From positions 145,325-209,324 of the forward strand of contig CALWGF010000003.1 in NCBI GenBank assembly GCA_944379995.1: a stretch of 64,000 nt of DNA, given 5' to 3'. Made by a program: the position numbers and the translations under genes. A model generated the notes under the pieces. It searched no databases. It was not told where the DNA came from and saw nothing but the letters and a program-made list of their open reading frames with translations. This DNA is from an uncultured Clostridia bacterium. GTDB taxonomy: Bacteria > Bacillota > Clostridia > Lachnospirales > Anaerotignaceae. Positions 46,328 through 55,112 of the stretch are shown here, one piece after another; the stretch's first letter is position 1, and each line of letters opens with the position of its first letter.

Positions 46328-46879
46328 CTATAAATATAAATATTCTTTTAACTTAGGTTTAATTTTATTAACTTGTTTATTTACCGCTTGTCTTGAAACT
46401 TGTAACACTTTAGCAATATCATTATCAGAATAGCCTTGTATTATTTTTAATTCAAATATTTTTAACTGTTTTTTAGTTAATAAATTCTCCATATCAATTA
46501 ATAATAATTTATCTTTTATATAATCATTTGATATATTATCTATTAAAATATTATCAAATGATACTTCCTCTGGTAAAAAACAAATATAATTTTCATAATT
46601 TTCCTTTTTCTTATTTAATTGTATAAAAGAATGATATATTGCATTTTTTATATAAGACAAAATGTATTTATCATATTTAAATTCTTCTTTTTCGATTGGA
46701 ATTTTCATAATAATATGTATAAAAATTTCTTTTATATCATAATAAGCATCTTCATAATATAAACGATTACAATATTTTTTAATTAATGGATCAAATTTCT
46801 CACATAATGCAATAATACTATCTTCATCATTTTCTTTTGCTTTTATTAAAAGCTCATATAAAGTTTTTGTCTCACTCAT
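46328..46879 (-). CDS. Sigma-70 family (ECF/UviA-like) RNA polymerase sigma factor
   Basis: 183 aa from ATG 46879 with GGGGTGAT upstream. Region 2 is seen in DEDSIIALCEKFDPLIKKYC and EDAYYDIKEIFIHIIMKIP, and region 4 in LLTKKQLKIFELKIIQGYSD, then NDIAKVLQVSRQAVNKQVNK. There is no long N-terminal extension. The pairing with a downstream membrane protein recalls the uviA-uviB pair of a Clostridium perfringens plasmid; the promoter it reads is unknown. Confidence 0.78.
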   Translation of the reverse strand: MSETKTLYELLIKAKENDEDSIIALCEKFDPLIKKYCNRLYYEDAYYDIKEIFIHIIMKIPIEKEEFKYDKYILSYIKNAIYHSFIQLNKKKENYENYICFLPEEVSFDNILIDNISNDYIKDKLLLIDMENLLTKKQLKIFELKIIQGYSDNDIAKVLQVSRQAVNKQVNKIKPKLKEYLYL

Positions 46880-47014
46880 TTTTATCACCCCAATCAAAAC
46901 TTAAAATAAATATTTTTTGATTGATAAAGATAAAAATCTATATATTTTAGCAACTAAATTTTACCAATATATATTTATAGAATTTAATCACATAAAAATT
47001 TATAGGTTTCTAAA

Positions 47015-47416
47015 TTAGTATAAATAAAAATTATATTTTTCAAAAAGTTCAAAATATCTTTTAAAGCCCTCATCGTTTAATGGTGCTTTCAACGACATTA
47101 TAGACCATAATAAAAGCTCTTCTTCTTCAATATGGTACTTTGAAAATATAAAATTTCCAAAATTGTATTTTGGTACAGAAGGTTTAAGTATCTGCTTAAT
47201 TTCAATTTTAAATTTTGCATTATTTATAAATTCAATCTTTTTCTTTGTTACTGCTAAAAGAAGTTCATCTTTAAATCCCATATTTTCATACTCTTCAATT
47301 ATTTTGTACAAATTTTTAAAGCCATAATATATTCTGTTCCTTTCAGCTACTATATCTTCATTTTTTGAAGCTGTATTCTTTATTGCATCAAAAATAACTA
47401 TTTTCCATTCTTTCAT
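47015..47416 (-). CDS. Unrecognised 133-aa protein of the second element
   Basis: ATG 47416 with AGGAGG. A soluble, mostly helical protein (AERNRIYYGFKNLYKIIEEY, then LLAVTKKKIEFINNAKF). No signal peptide, membrane segment or recognised motif. It comes right after the terminator of the primase gene. Confidence 0.6.
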   Translation of the reverse strand: MKEWKIVIFDAIKNTASKNEDIVAERNRIYYGFKNLYKIIEEYENMGFKDELLLAVTKKKIEFINNAKFKIEIKQILKPSVPKYNFGNFIFSKYHIEEEELLLWSIMSLKAPLNDEGFKRYFELFEKYNFYLY

Positions 47417-47435
47417 AAAAAATTCCTCCTAAAAA

Positions 47436-47459
47436 AGTCATAGCAAAATTGCTATGACT
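47436..47459 (-). terminator. Intrinsic terminator of the primase gene
   Basis: A perfect 11-bp stem (AGTCATAGCAA and its complement) followed by TTTTTT on the minus strand. The T run abuts the ribosome binding site of the next gene. Confidence 0.88.
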
Positions 47460-47465
47460 AAATTT

Positions 47466-48542
47466 TTATTTATTCTTCATACTATATAACCAATCATCTA
47501 TTCCTTTATATTTATCATTCCATTTAAGTCTATGAACATTAAACCCAAAGTTATTTGCAAGACATATCATATTCATACAGGCTTTCTCAACATGAATATT
47601 AGTGTATTTATCCATATCATAGGCTTCAACAATATCTGTTGTACCGGTTTGTTTTAATTGGGTAAAAATACTTTCTAAAGATTTATAATGATTAACACCC
47701 GGAACAGCAATAAATGTTTTACCAGATAACACATGTGCAATATTAGCTTTTAATGCACCTTCTGTTACATATACAGTCTTTGATAGAGGATTACCTATAA
47801 AATGTGCAGGTCCACCAACAGATGTTCCTCGAAAGTGATTTGAACTTGAAAACCAAATATATTTTCTATCATCAAATGCTTTGTCAAGTCTTATTTGAAA
47901 TCCTTCTATTTTGCCTGTTATACTACATATAGGTATTAATATCCCTGTTGTTTTCTTATTAAAATTAATACCATATGTATTATTTTTCTTAGTATAGAAA
48001 CCGGGAACTCCATCTAATTCATATTCATTAGATACAAGAGTAGCCACTAATCTATCAAAACCAAAAGCAGGTGTACTTTTATAGCTGTATTTTACTATTT
48101 GGTCATTGCTTAACCCACGATTTATAAGACTTTCTTTATGGTAATCTGTTAAAATAAGTTGTGATAATAGAGCTGTATATGTTCTATGTCTTGTATCTAA
48201 ATCTGCTTTTTCTTTCTGTTCTAAATTTGATACTATTTCTTTATGCTGTTTTATGGGTTTCTCATAATCAGATATATCTTTATTACATTTCAATATTTCA
48301 CAAATTTCATTAAATGCCTCATATGTACTTATATGATATAATTTAGCATATAAATCAATCATTCCACCTGATTCATTACAATAATTACAGCGGAATACAT
48401 TTTTAGCAAAGTTAATATTCATTTTACCTTTTTTATGCCCACAAAAGGGACAATCTACATCAATATTTGTTAATTGTCTTCTACGAACATTTAACTTTAA
48501 AATTTCTGCAACATCTAATATTGTAAATGGATAATTACCCAT
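47466..48542 (-). CDS. CHC2 zinc-finger primase-like protein with Toprim domain
   Basis: 358 aa. The N-terminal zinc site is CPFC and CNYC (DVDCPFCGHKKGKMNINF, then FRCNYCNESGG), as in bacterial and phage primases. The middle holds the rest of the primase core, and the C-terminal half has a Toprim-like segment (VYVTEGALKANIAHVLSG, then DIVEAYDMDKYTN) with the acidic residues that hold metal. No helicase domain is fused. It would prime DNA replication of the element. It lies 11 bp after the gene at 48554. Confidence 0.85.
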   Translation of the reverse strand: MGNYPFTILDVAEILKLNVRRRQLTNIDVDCPFCGHKKGKMNINFAKNVFRCNYCNESGGMIDLYAKLYHISTYEAFNEICEILKCNKDISDYEKPIKQHKEIVSNLEQKEKADLDTRHRTYTALLSQLILTDYHKESLINRGLSNDQIVKYSYKSTPAFGFDRLVATLVSNEYELDGVPGFYTKKNNTYGINFNKKTTGILIPICSITGKIEGFQIRLDKAFDDRKYIWFSSSNHFRGTSVGGPAHFIGNPLSKTVYVTEGALKANIAHVLSGKTFIAVPGVNHYKSLESIFTQLKQTGTTDIVEAYDMDKYTNIHVEKACMNMICLANNFGFNVHRLKWNDKYKGIDDWLYSMKNK

Positions 48543-48553
48543 AAAAATCCCCC

Positions 48554-49297
48554 TTATCCTGCAGCATTTATAAGAATTTTAGCAGCAGCTCTTAAAATAT
48601 TATTTTTTCCACTATAAGAATCAATGTACCAATTAATAGCAGAAGGTTTTTCTATACAAAGTTCACCTAATGTTTTACCTTTATAAAACCCCATAGGAAC
48701 TACTAAATTTTTAGCATCATCAACTGTCATAATATTTATAATATCTTCAACAGGCATACTTTCAGATATTTCTTTTTTATTTGCAGAAGTTGTATGTATA
48801 TTATCAGGTAACGGTTCATCTTCAATAGATACAGTATTATTAGTACTGTTTGATATTGTTATTGGTGAATCAACAGGATTAATGTCTTTGTCACCTTCCG
48901 GCTCTGAAAATTGAATACCAAATCCTGCATCAGCAAGAGCTCTTCCAACTGATGCTGTTTCTGCTGTTTCAACATATCTTTTTCCATATATATCATCTTC
49001 AGAACGCCATCTTTGAGCAATAGCACAAGAAATATAACTTTCATCGTTATCATTACGATCCAAATATACTCTACTTTCTATAATGGCATAATCATTTTCA
49101 AGTTTTATAATCCTTTTTGTAATCTTTCCTAAAGGATACTTTAAACGAAACCATAACTTTCTATATTTAACATCTAAATATAACTGTTCTTCACCCTTTT
49201 CATTTTGTAGTTTACGAAGAAAAGCCGATGGATCAAATCCTTCTACTGCATTAAGACTATTTATAATTTGCATATTCTGTTCCATATTTTTGTTCAT
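48554..49297 (-). CDS. Possible single-strand-annealing-like protein
   Basis: 247 aa. The N-terminal half (LWFRLKYPLGKITKRIIKLE, then YVETAETASVGRALADAGFG) resembles the segment around ETA-x-x-x-GRAL found in phage-type annealing proteins and their relatives. The C-terminal 50 residues (MGFYKGKTLGELCIEKPSAI) recall the small GKYKGK-type domain at the end of some exonucleases. Start ATG 49297 begins MNKNMEQNM. Placement between the primase and the YqaJ nuclease supports a recombination role; the family call is inferred. Confidence 0.5.
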   Translation of the reverse strand: MNKNMEQNMQIINSLNAVEGFDPSAFLRKLQNEKGEEQLYLDVKYRKLWFRLKYPLGKITKRIIKLENDYAIIESRVYLDRNDNDESYISCAIAQRWRSEDDIYGKRYVETAETASVGRALADAGFGIQFSEPEGDKDINPVDSPITISNSTNNTVSIEDEPLPDNIHTTSANKKEISESMPVEDIINIMTVDDAKNLVVPMGFYKGKTLGELCIEKPSAINWYIDSYSGKNNILRAAAKILINAAG

Positions 49298-49325
49298 TCC
49301 AATCTACTCCTTTAAATAAATAATA

Positions 49326-49361
49326 AAACTGAGTCATTATTTTAAAATAACAACTCAGTTA
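49326..49361 (-). terminator. Hairpin after the YqaJ gene
   Basis: AACTGAGT (49327-49334) pairs with ACTCAGTT (49353-49360) and an inner TTATTTT-AAAATAA segment pairs too. A T-rich run follows on the minus strand. It is likely to be a terminator. Confidence 0.75.
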
Positions 49362-49429
49362 ATTCCTTTAAACTATTACATTCAGCTCTATATTTGCTTA
49401 TAATACCCTTCTTTCAAAACACCATATTT

Positions 49430-50461
49430 CTACTTAATTATTTTTTTAATCTGAAAAGGTCTACTTTCAGAAACAGTAGCATATTTTTCAAATATTTCTT
49501 TGTCATTTAATTGCATTTTTTCTAATGCGTCTTTGTTTATCATTGTACGATATGAAGGTTTATATGTAATAACATACTCACAATCATTTCCTATACATCT
49601 ACCTTTTGTTCCATTACCAAGCATAGCTATAAATTGGGCATATAATGTTTTTATTTTACCTTCAATCTCTTTTGCTGTTTTCTCAATAGTGGATTTCTCT
49701 GTCTTCATTTCTAAAATTTTTTCGCAAACTTCAATATAACTACTATCAAACATAAGTTCATTTATATTATTTTGCTTGTTTTTATATCTTTGTAAACTTT
49801 TTAAAACTAAATCACCCTCACCTTGTAATGGTGGTTCTTGTTGCTTTAAAACATATTCATTCCAAAATTCTTTTTGTTGTATAATCATATCTTCTTCAAA
49901 ATCTAAATCTCTATCTATTCTTTGATATACAAAATCATTTTCAGTATTACCATATAAACAAGCAATATATGCAAGGTCTACATTTTTCACAGCCATGTAG
50001 TGACGGCATTGTATCTCATAATGATATGGTACACTACCATTATCCCATTTATCTTTTGAATATACATTTGATGTTTTACACTCAAGTATACCTATTTTTC
50101 CATCATTTGTTTCAAAAAGATAATCTGTATTAGCTAACATAAAAGGAAATAATGGGTGTCTTAACATTTTCTTTTCTTGCCATATACGAAAACCTGTCTT
50201 ATTAGCGAATATTTGAGCAACTAAATCTTCAAGCCTTTTGCCAACTTCTAATGCTACCCAATTATTATTTTCTTCAATGTCAGGTTTTCTACCTGTTTTT
50301 TCAAAGTATAAATCTCTTGCTGTTTTATATTTTGAAATACCTAATACAGCTGCAGCATCACTACCACCTATACCTTGAAATCTATATTTTAACCATTCTT
50401 CTTCTGTAATATTTGAAGTATCAACAACAACTTCTGCTTCATAATTTAATTCTAAACTCAT
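49430..50461 (-). CDS. YqaJ-type viral recombinase/exonuclease
   Basis: 343 aa from ATG 50461 with GGGAGG 7 nt upstream. The nuclease core is seen in WLKYRFQGIGGSDAAAVLGI, then LEVGKRLEDLVAQIFANKTG, FMLANTDYLFETNDGKIGILECKTSN and YEIQCRHYMAVKN. The Asp, Glu-x-Lys and Gln-containing helix of the PD-(D/E)XK fold are all in place. Such enzymes resect double-stranded ends for phage-type recombination together with an annealing protein, here perhaps the gene at 48554. Confidence 0.9.
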   Translation of the reverse strand: MSLELNYEAEVVVDTSNITEEEWLKYRFQGIGGSDAAAVLGISKYKTARDLYFEKTGRKPDIEENNNWVALEVGKRLEDLVAQIFANKTGFRIWQEKKMLRHPLFPFMLANTDYLFETNDGKIGILECKTSNVYSKDKWDNGSVPYHYEIQCRHYMAVKNVDLAYIACLYGNTENDFVYQRIDRDLDFEEDMIIQQKEFWNEYVLKQQEPPLQGEGDLVLKSLQRYKNKQNNINELMFDSSYIEVCEKILEMKTEKSTIEKTAKEIEGKIKTLYAQFIAMLGNGTKGRCIGNDCEYVITYKPSYRTMINKDALEKMQLNDKEIFEKYATVSESRPFQIKKIIK

Positions 50462-50492
50462 TTTCATTCCTCCCTATTAGCATTTATATTTG

Positions 50493-51632
50493 TTACCATT
50501 TAAGTTCTCCTGGAATATCATAGTCTTTCCAACGAATATGTACTGCTCTTGCAATGTTTTCTTCTATCTTAACTATTTTTGAGCCACTTATACATTCAGA
50601 TTGTAATATATGTATTACTTCTGAAATGCCAATATATGCTTCATAAGCTGTACAAGGAAAATCTCCATTTTGTTCCATAAATACATCTATGGCTTCATAA
50701 GCCAATTTCTTTGGTATACCTATTTTCTTCATTACACCTGACATAGCATTAAGCGGATGAAAAAGTTTAATATTAGTTAATTTTTGAAGTCCACCAATAG
50801 CTTTACTATATTGAGCATAAAGCAAATTTAGTTGGTTATCAAAATCTTTAATATCAGCACCGTTTTTATGTTCTAATTTTAAAGGACTTCCTAAAGGCAA
50901 TATTTTTGACTCACTACCTATAAATAACAAAGGATATAAGTTTGCACCACTATATCCGGTATCAGAAGTAGTTAATCTAAGTCCTACTTTCACAATATAA
51001 TCATATATTTTAGATTTTTCTAAAAGCTTTTTATATTCCTTTATTAAATCCTCATCATCACTTAATTCCCATAATGCTGTTGCTATAGAATGGTCATAAG
51101 ATGCCCCTGCAAATGTATAGCCTGTAAAATTATTTCGTAAATATTCTACTGTTTTTCTGAATAATTCAGGCATTTCCAAAACAGCATAATCTGATGGGTC
51201 GCCACCATGAACAGCAGATATTTTATCTTCGCAAAATCTTAATAAGGCTTCACCTGATGCAACTTCCATACAATAGTTTAAAATCCTTGCTAATACATTT
51301 TTTTCTACTTTATTTAATGCATTACCTGATACTTTTGCTCTTTCTAATATACTTTTTACAGCACAACTTCTAACAGGATAAATGCGGTCTGTAACTTTTA
51401 ATATGAGTCTTGTATGTTCCATAGTATCCTCAAATACAGGTATTTCAGACTCTGTTAATTGATGAGGTATATTATCTGATACGTTATTATCATCTAATGC
51501 AAAAAATCTAAGCTCATTACTTTGTTGTCTTTTCCAATATGAGTTTTCTTCTCTTTCTGAAATAAAATCTAAAAAATCCTCCTCCTTTAAAAAATTCTTT
51601 TGAAAATCATCTGCAAATACTTTTTCTTTCAT
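50493..51632 (-). CDS. Unrecognised 379-aa protein beside the YqaJ gene
   Basis: Start ATG 51632 with AAAGGTGG 8 nt upstream. The protein has a charged N-terminus (EKVFADDFQKNFLKEEDFLD), a central alpha/beta part (LILKVTDRIYPVRSCAVKSI) and a Gly-rich stretch (TTSDTGYSGANLYPLLFIGS). It weakly resembles the DUF932-type plasmid and phage proteins that often lie near recombination genes; this is not certain. No membrane segment. It forms an operon with the YqaJ gene (31 bp gap). Confidence 0.55.
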   Translation of the reverse strand: MKEKVFADDFQKNFLKEEDFLDFISEREENSYWKRQQSNELRFFALDDNNVSDNIPHQLTESEIPVFEDTMEHTRLILKVTDRIYPVRSCAVKSILERAKVSGNALNKVEKNVLARILNYCMEVASGEALLRFCEDKISAVHGGDPSDYAVLEMPELFRKTVEYLRNNFTGYTFAGASYDHSIATALWELSDDEDLIKEYKKLLEKSKIYDYIVKVGLRLTTSDTGYSGANLYPLLFIGSESKILPLGSPLKLEHKNGADIKDFDNQLNLLYAQYSKAIGGLQKLTNIKLFHPLNAMSGVMKKIGIPKKLAYEAIDVFMEQNGDFPCTAYEAYIGISEVIHILQSECISGSKIVKIEENIARAVHIRWKDYDIPGELKW

Positions 51633-51661
51633 AAACTTTGCCACCTTTCTTAAATATATCT

Positions 51662-51731
51662 AAAAGGCTTTTATTTAGCCTTTTGAGCAATAAAAAAAGC
51701 AGGATAAATTTAAAAATAATTCATTCCTGCT
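51662..51731 (-). terminator. Two hairpins in the leader of the 379-aa gene
   Basis: AAAAGGC (51662-51668) pairs with GCCTTTT (51678-51684). Just upstream AGCAGGA (51699-51705) pairs with TCCTGCT (51725-51731) and is followed on the minus strand by TTTTTTTATT. The second looks like a strong terminator or attenuator. Confidence 0.7.
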
Positions 51732-51757
51732 AAAAATGGATTTCTCCAAAAAATAAA

Positions 51758-51806
51758 AAAAGCGTTTTTGCATATGCCTTATAGACATAAATACAAAAAC
51801 GCTTTT
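51758..51806 (-). terminator. Intrinsic terminator of the SLH gene
   Basis: A perfect 13-bp stem (AAAAGCGTTTTTG with its complement) around a 23-nt loop, followed on the minus strand by T's. Confidence 0.8.
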
Positions 51807-51915
51807 AATTCATAAACAACATACCATAATAGGTAAAAATCAATACTTACACTATTAGATTACTATAATATATATGTATTGTCAATTATCTTACTAAAAT
51901 AATTTACTATTTGAT

Positions 51916-53451
51916 TTAATAGAATGTTACTCTTCTATTTAATAGAACAGCAGCTTCTCCATTTGTAAGATTATCTTTAGGTGCTACACTACCATTTTTA
52001 CCTTTTATTATACCCCTATTTACACAATTTTCAACATACTCTTTATATTTTATATCACAATTACTATAGTCTATATTTTTATCAGGCACATAGCCATAAT
52101 CACCATGTACTCCACAAAGAACAGCAAAAAACATAGCTTCTTCCCTTGTTATATATTCATTTGGATTAAAATTTTCACCAAAGTATGTATTTATAAAATT
52201 TTGTCTTTCTATATACTGTTCTGGGTTATATGTTCTTTTTAAATAACGTTCAATAAAACCATTTATCTCATCGTTATACTTACTTTCAACAGTTTCAGTA
52301 AAGTAGTTATTTGCACTTTTTTCGCATCCTGTTTTATTATATATCCAATATACAAATTCACCTTTTGTAATAAAATTATCAGGATATAAATTTTGACCTG
52401 TACTATAAGGTATAACTCCATCTTCAATTAAACTTATAAAGCTTTCTTTTGACCAATGGTTTTTTACATCACTTAAATTATTTATATAATTATAGTCATT
52501 TGAAGATAATGAAACAGTATCCGGTTCAACTACTTTAACTTTAAATATTCCATTATATTTTAAAATATGAAATGCAACATTTGTATATTCTGCTTCAATA
52601 AATTCAATATCAATATTTTTATCAAAACCTGCTATTTGTGATATATAATTGTATTCATCATACATAAATTCAACTATATTTTTATTTTCTATATTAAATC
52701 TTGTATCTGTCATACAGTCAATATTATTTGTATACAATGCCTTTATAATAGCTGTTATTGTATACATATCTCTTGAACTGTTATTTGAAAGTTTATTTAT
52801 TGATGTTTCAATAAATTCTTTCACTTTATTATTATCATTGTGCTTTGAAAGAACTGTAAGAGCATTAGCTAAATCTTTTGTATTTTCATATTTATAATTA
52901 ATAAGGTAATCAACTATTTTTGATGATAATTCCGGAGCTTGATAACTACCAAAATCAATAGCCTTTAAAACATTACAAATAGTCTCAATATCTTCATTTT
53001 TCAATGTTTCAAAGCTAGGTAAACTTTCTATGAGATTATAACCACCTATATTTGTTGCATCTTTTCTATTTAAAGAAGTTAACATTATAATATTACTTAT
53101 AGTAGATATATCCATATCAGAAATATCACCTTTTTTATCACAAATCATAGTTCTTGTTTGCATATAGTATCTATTAAGATACTCTCCAAGTTCTAAATCT
53201 GTCATAATATCTGTTACAGAAAATAATTCTTTTATTGATACAACTTTATCTATATCATTAATATCATATTTATTAAATATATATTTATAGTCATTTATCA
53301 TATTTCTGCAAAACTCAAGTAGGTTATTATCAAAATTGTAGTTTTGTTCCTGTGTATACTGACCATATGTATTTACGTTTATAAGAGGTTGAATACATAA
53401 TAAAGATGTTGTAATGCATAAAGCTGATTTTAAATATTTATATTTTTTCAT
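51916..53451 (-). CDS. Secreted SLH-domain surface protein of the second element
   Basis: About 511 aa from ATG 53451 with AAAGGAGTGG upstream. A signal peptide (KKYKYLKSALCITTSLLCIQ, cleavage near YGQ) is followed by 280 residues of mainly helical, Asn/Asp-rich sequence with no recognised fold. The C-terminal part has SLH modules (KNHWSKESFISLIEDGVIPYS, LYPDNFITKGEFVYWIYN, EYITREEAMFFAVLCGVHGD and VENCVNRGIIKGKNGSVAPK). These anchor it to the cell wall polymer. The role is unknown; it may act at the cell surface for the element or the host. Confidence 0.85.
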   Translation of the reverse strand: MKKYKYLKSALCITTSLLCIQPLINVNTYGQYTQEQNYNFDNNLLEFCRNMINDYKYIFNKYDINDIDKVVSIKELFSVTDIMTDLELGEYLNRYYMQTRTMICDKKGDISDMDISTISNIIMLTSLNRKDATNIGGYNLIESLPSFETLKNEDIETICNVLKAIDFGSYQAPELSSKIVDYLINYKYENTKDLANALTVLSKHNDNNKVKEFIETSINKLSNNSSRDMYTITAIIKALYTNNIDCMTDTRFNIENKNIVEFMYDEYNYISQIAGFDKNIDIEFIEAEYTNVAFHILKYNGIFKVKVVEPDTVSLSSNDYNYINNLSDVKNHWSKESFISLIEDGVIPYSTGQNLYPDNFITKGEFVYWIYNKTGCEKSANNYFTETVESKYNDEINGFIERYLKRTYNPEQYIERQNFINTYFGENFNPNEYITREEAMFFAVLCGVHGDYGYVPDKNIDYSNCDIKYKEYVENCVNRGIIKGKNGSVAPKDNLTNGEAAVLLNRRVTFY

Positions 53452-53504
53452 AAGTACCACTCCTTTTATTTTAATATACACAGTTATAAATTTTTATTTT
53501 TAAC

Positions 53505-53600
53505 AATTATTATTGGTTGGTATACAGGTTTTATCTTTAACATATCAAAGAGCCTCTTAACTTTTTGACTAACTAATAATAATGGTTGTCGGCTCATCTC
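53505..53600 (-). promoter_or_regulatory. Long inverted repeat before the SLH gene
   Basis: ATTATTATTGGTTGGT near 53508 pairs, with two wobble pairs, with ACTAACTAATAATAAT near 53570. The arms are about 16 bp with a loop of roughly 45 nt, and the structure lies in the region that would be the leader of the SLH messenger. Confidence 0.5.
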
Positions 53601-53774
53601 ACATACATTTTCTTCAAAAGAAATATTAAAATCTTTAAAATAATTTAAAAGATTTTATTTTATAATATGGTATTCACTTACTACATTATTTCGCTAATAC
53701 AAGTAACTATATAAAATAATTAACTACTATATAATATTATACCTAAATCTTAGCAATTTTTTTAGTATATAGAA

Positions 53775-54287
53775 TTATATTTCTTTTGAATAACGTATCT
53801 CACGTAGCTTTATACCTATTTCAATTTCTTCAGAATGACCATCAAATATAAACCCATTTTTTTCATAAAACTTTTTAGCACGTATATTTTCATCTAATAC
53901 CCAAATTGTTACATGTGTAAATCCTAGTGTTTTTAGTCTATCTACACAAAATTGAAACGCTGTTTGCGTAATAGGGGTTCCCCAATAATTTGGATGAAAA
54001 TAAATAGAATATATCTCTCCTACATAATTTGGAGCATTTTTTTCATGACTTTTACTTAATGATGCAATACCAACAGGTTGTGCATCAATCTTAAAAAGAT
54101 AATACTCTTCAGACTGTGTATCAATAACATTTAAAAATATTTCTGAACGTTTTTCAGGTGTAAACTCTGATATGATTTCATCTGGAATAATACCAGCATA
54201 TGCTTTTTTCCATGAACAAGAATGAATAAATCCCATTTCTGTTGCATGTTTTTTTGTTGCTTTAATAATTTGCAATTCCATAACCAT
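53775..54287 (-). CDS. GNAT-family N-acetyltransferase
   Basis: About 170 aa. Start ATG 54287 has AAGAAGG upstream. It starts LQIIKATKKHATEMGFIHSCSW and shows motif A of the fold (YVGEIYSIYFHPNYWGTPIT, a modified R/Q-x-x-G-x-G/A site) and the C-terminal LDENIRAKKFYEKNGFIFDG. It transfers an acetyl group from acetyl-CoA; the target is unknown. It reads divergently from the MarR-type gene, 78 bp apart, which suggests control by it. Confidence 0.88.
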   Translation of the reverse strand: MVMELQIIKATKKHATEMGFIHSCSWKKAYAGIIPDEIISEFTPEKRSEIFLNVIDTQSEEYYLFKIDAQPVGIASLSKSHEKNAPNYVGEIYSIYFHPNYWGTPITQTAFQFCVDRLKTLGFTHVTIWVLDENIRAKKFYEKNGFIFDGHSEEIEIGIKLREIRYSKEI

Positions 54288-54301
54288 AAATACCTTCTTT
54301 C

Positions 54302-54330
54302 TTGACAATTTATTACGATTATCGTACTAT
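54302..54330 (+). promoter_or_regulatory. Promoter and operator of the MarR-type gene
   Basis: TTGACA (54302-54307) and TACTAT (54325-54330) are 17 bp apart. ATCGTACTATAT appears at 54321-54332 and 54344-54355, a 23-bp-spaced direct repeat overlapping the promoter, and a palindromic ACGATTATCGT lies at 54315-54325. These are likely operator sites for autoregulation. Confidence 0.65.
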
Positions 54331-54365
54331 ATTAATAATATTAATCGTACTATATAGGAGATGTA

Positions 54366-54800
54366 ATGTCAATGAATAGCATACAAGAATTAAATAAACT
54401 TTGGCATATTGTTGGTATGTGTATGAAAAATGAAATGTATAGTGGAAAATATACAAATATATTAGAGATTTCTATATTAGAATTAAGTATTTTAGAAGTA
54501 ATAGAGCAGTATCCGCTTTGTATGATGAAAAAAATTAGTGATATGTTACACTTGCCAAAAAGCACATTAACTAATGCAATAAAACGACTTGAAGAAAAAG
54601 GCTATGTGAAAAAAAAACATAACACCTCAGATAAACGTGCTTATAGTCTTGAATTAACAGAAAAAGGATTTCAAGCACAACAAGAACATCGTAATATTGA
54701 AATATCAATTTTCCAAGAATTCTTGCAACCACTAAATATACAAGAAATCGATATATTTATAAAACTATTTTCAAAAGCTGTAAATGGTCTTGATAAATAA
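54366..54800 (+). CDS. MarR-family transcription regulator
   Basis: 144 aa, ATG 54366 with AGGAG. The winged helix is in LSILEVIEQYPLCMMKKISD, then MLHLPKSTLTNAIKRLEEKG and YVKKKHNTSDKRAYSLELTEKG, with the typical wing Asp-Lys-Arg. N- and C-terminal helices form the dimer. It probably represses itself and the divergent acetyltransferase gene; its ligand is unknown. Confidence 0.92.
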   Translation: MSMNSIQELNKLWHIVGMCMKNEMYSGKYTNILEISILELSILEVIEQYPLCMMKKISDMLHLPKSTLTNAIKRLEEKGYVKKKHNTSDKRAYSLELTEKGFQAQQEHRNIEISIFQEFLQPLNIQEIDIFIKLFSKAVNGLDK

Positions 54801-55112
54801 ATACTCATAATATATGGTACTGTGATTGGATACTATATAAAAATATTATTTAGTTAAATACTCTTTTCTTAAATTGAAACAATTAAGACACATTACTATA
54901 CGTTATAATATTTTTGTATCATCTTTTTTACCTTAATTTATATAGCCTCTATTGCTATTTTTTTGAAATAGTACAATTATTAACACTTTTCAGAGATATT
55001 TTAACAAAATATCACTTATTATTCTAAAAATAAATCACAAAAATAAAATATATTAATTTATATTAAAAAGGGTACAGATAAAAATGTATCTGTACCTTAA
55101 GTAATATTTATT
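54801..55112. other. AT-rich spacer, nothing recognised except the Res terminator
   Basis: 312 bp between the converging MarR-type and Res genes. The hairpin at 55071-55096 is the only feature. No clear terminator for the MarR gene was found. Confidence 0.5.
55071..55096 (-). terminator. Terminator of the defence operon
   Basis: A perfect 10-bp stem (GGTACAGATA with TATCTGTACC) followed on the minus strand by TTTTTAATA. It lies 17 bp beyond the Res stop codon. Confidence 0.9.

Larger units (their letters stand above)
41007..53451. mobile_element. Integrative element or remnant beside uvrB (right edge approximate)
   Basis: Starting at uvrB's upstream side come two tyrosine integrases, an excisionase, Tn916-like regulators, a sigma factor with a membrane protein, a CHC2 primase, a YqaJ nuclease and an SLH surface protein, nearly all on the minus strand. 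No direct repeat marking both ends was found, so the right boundary is set at the last gene of this kind. No relaxase, conjugation, capsid or terminase gene is present. Confidence 0.65.
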
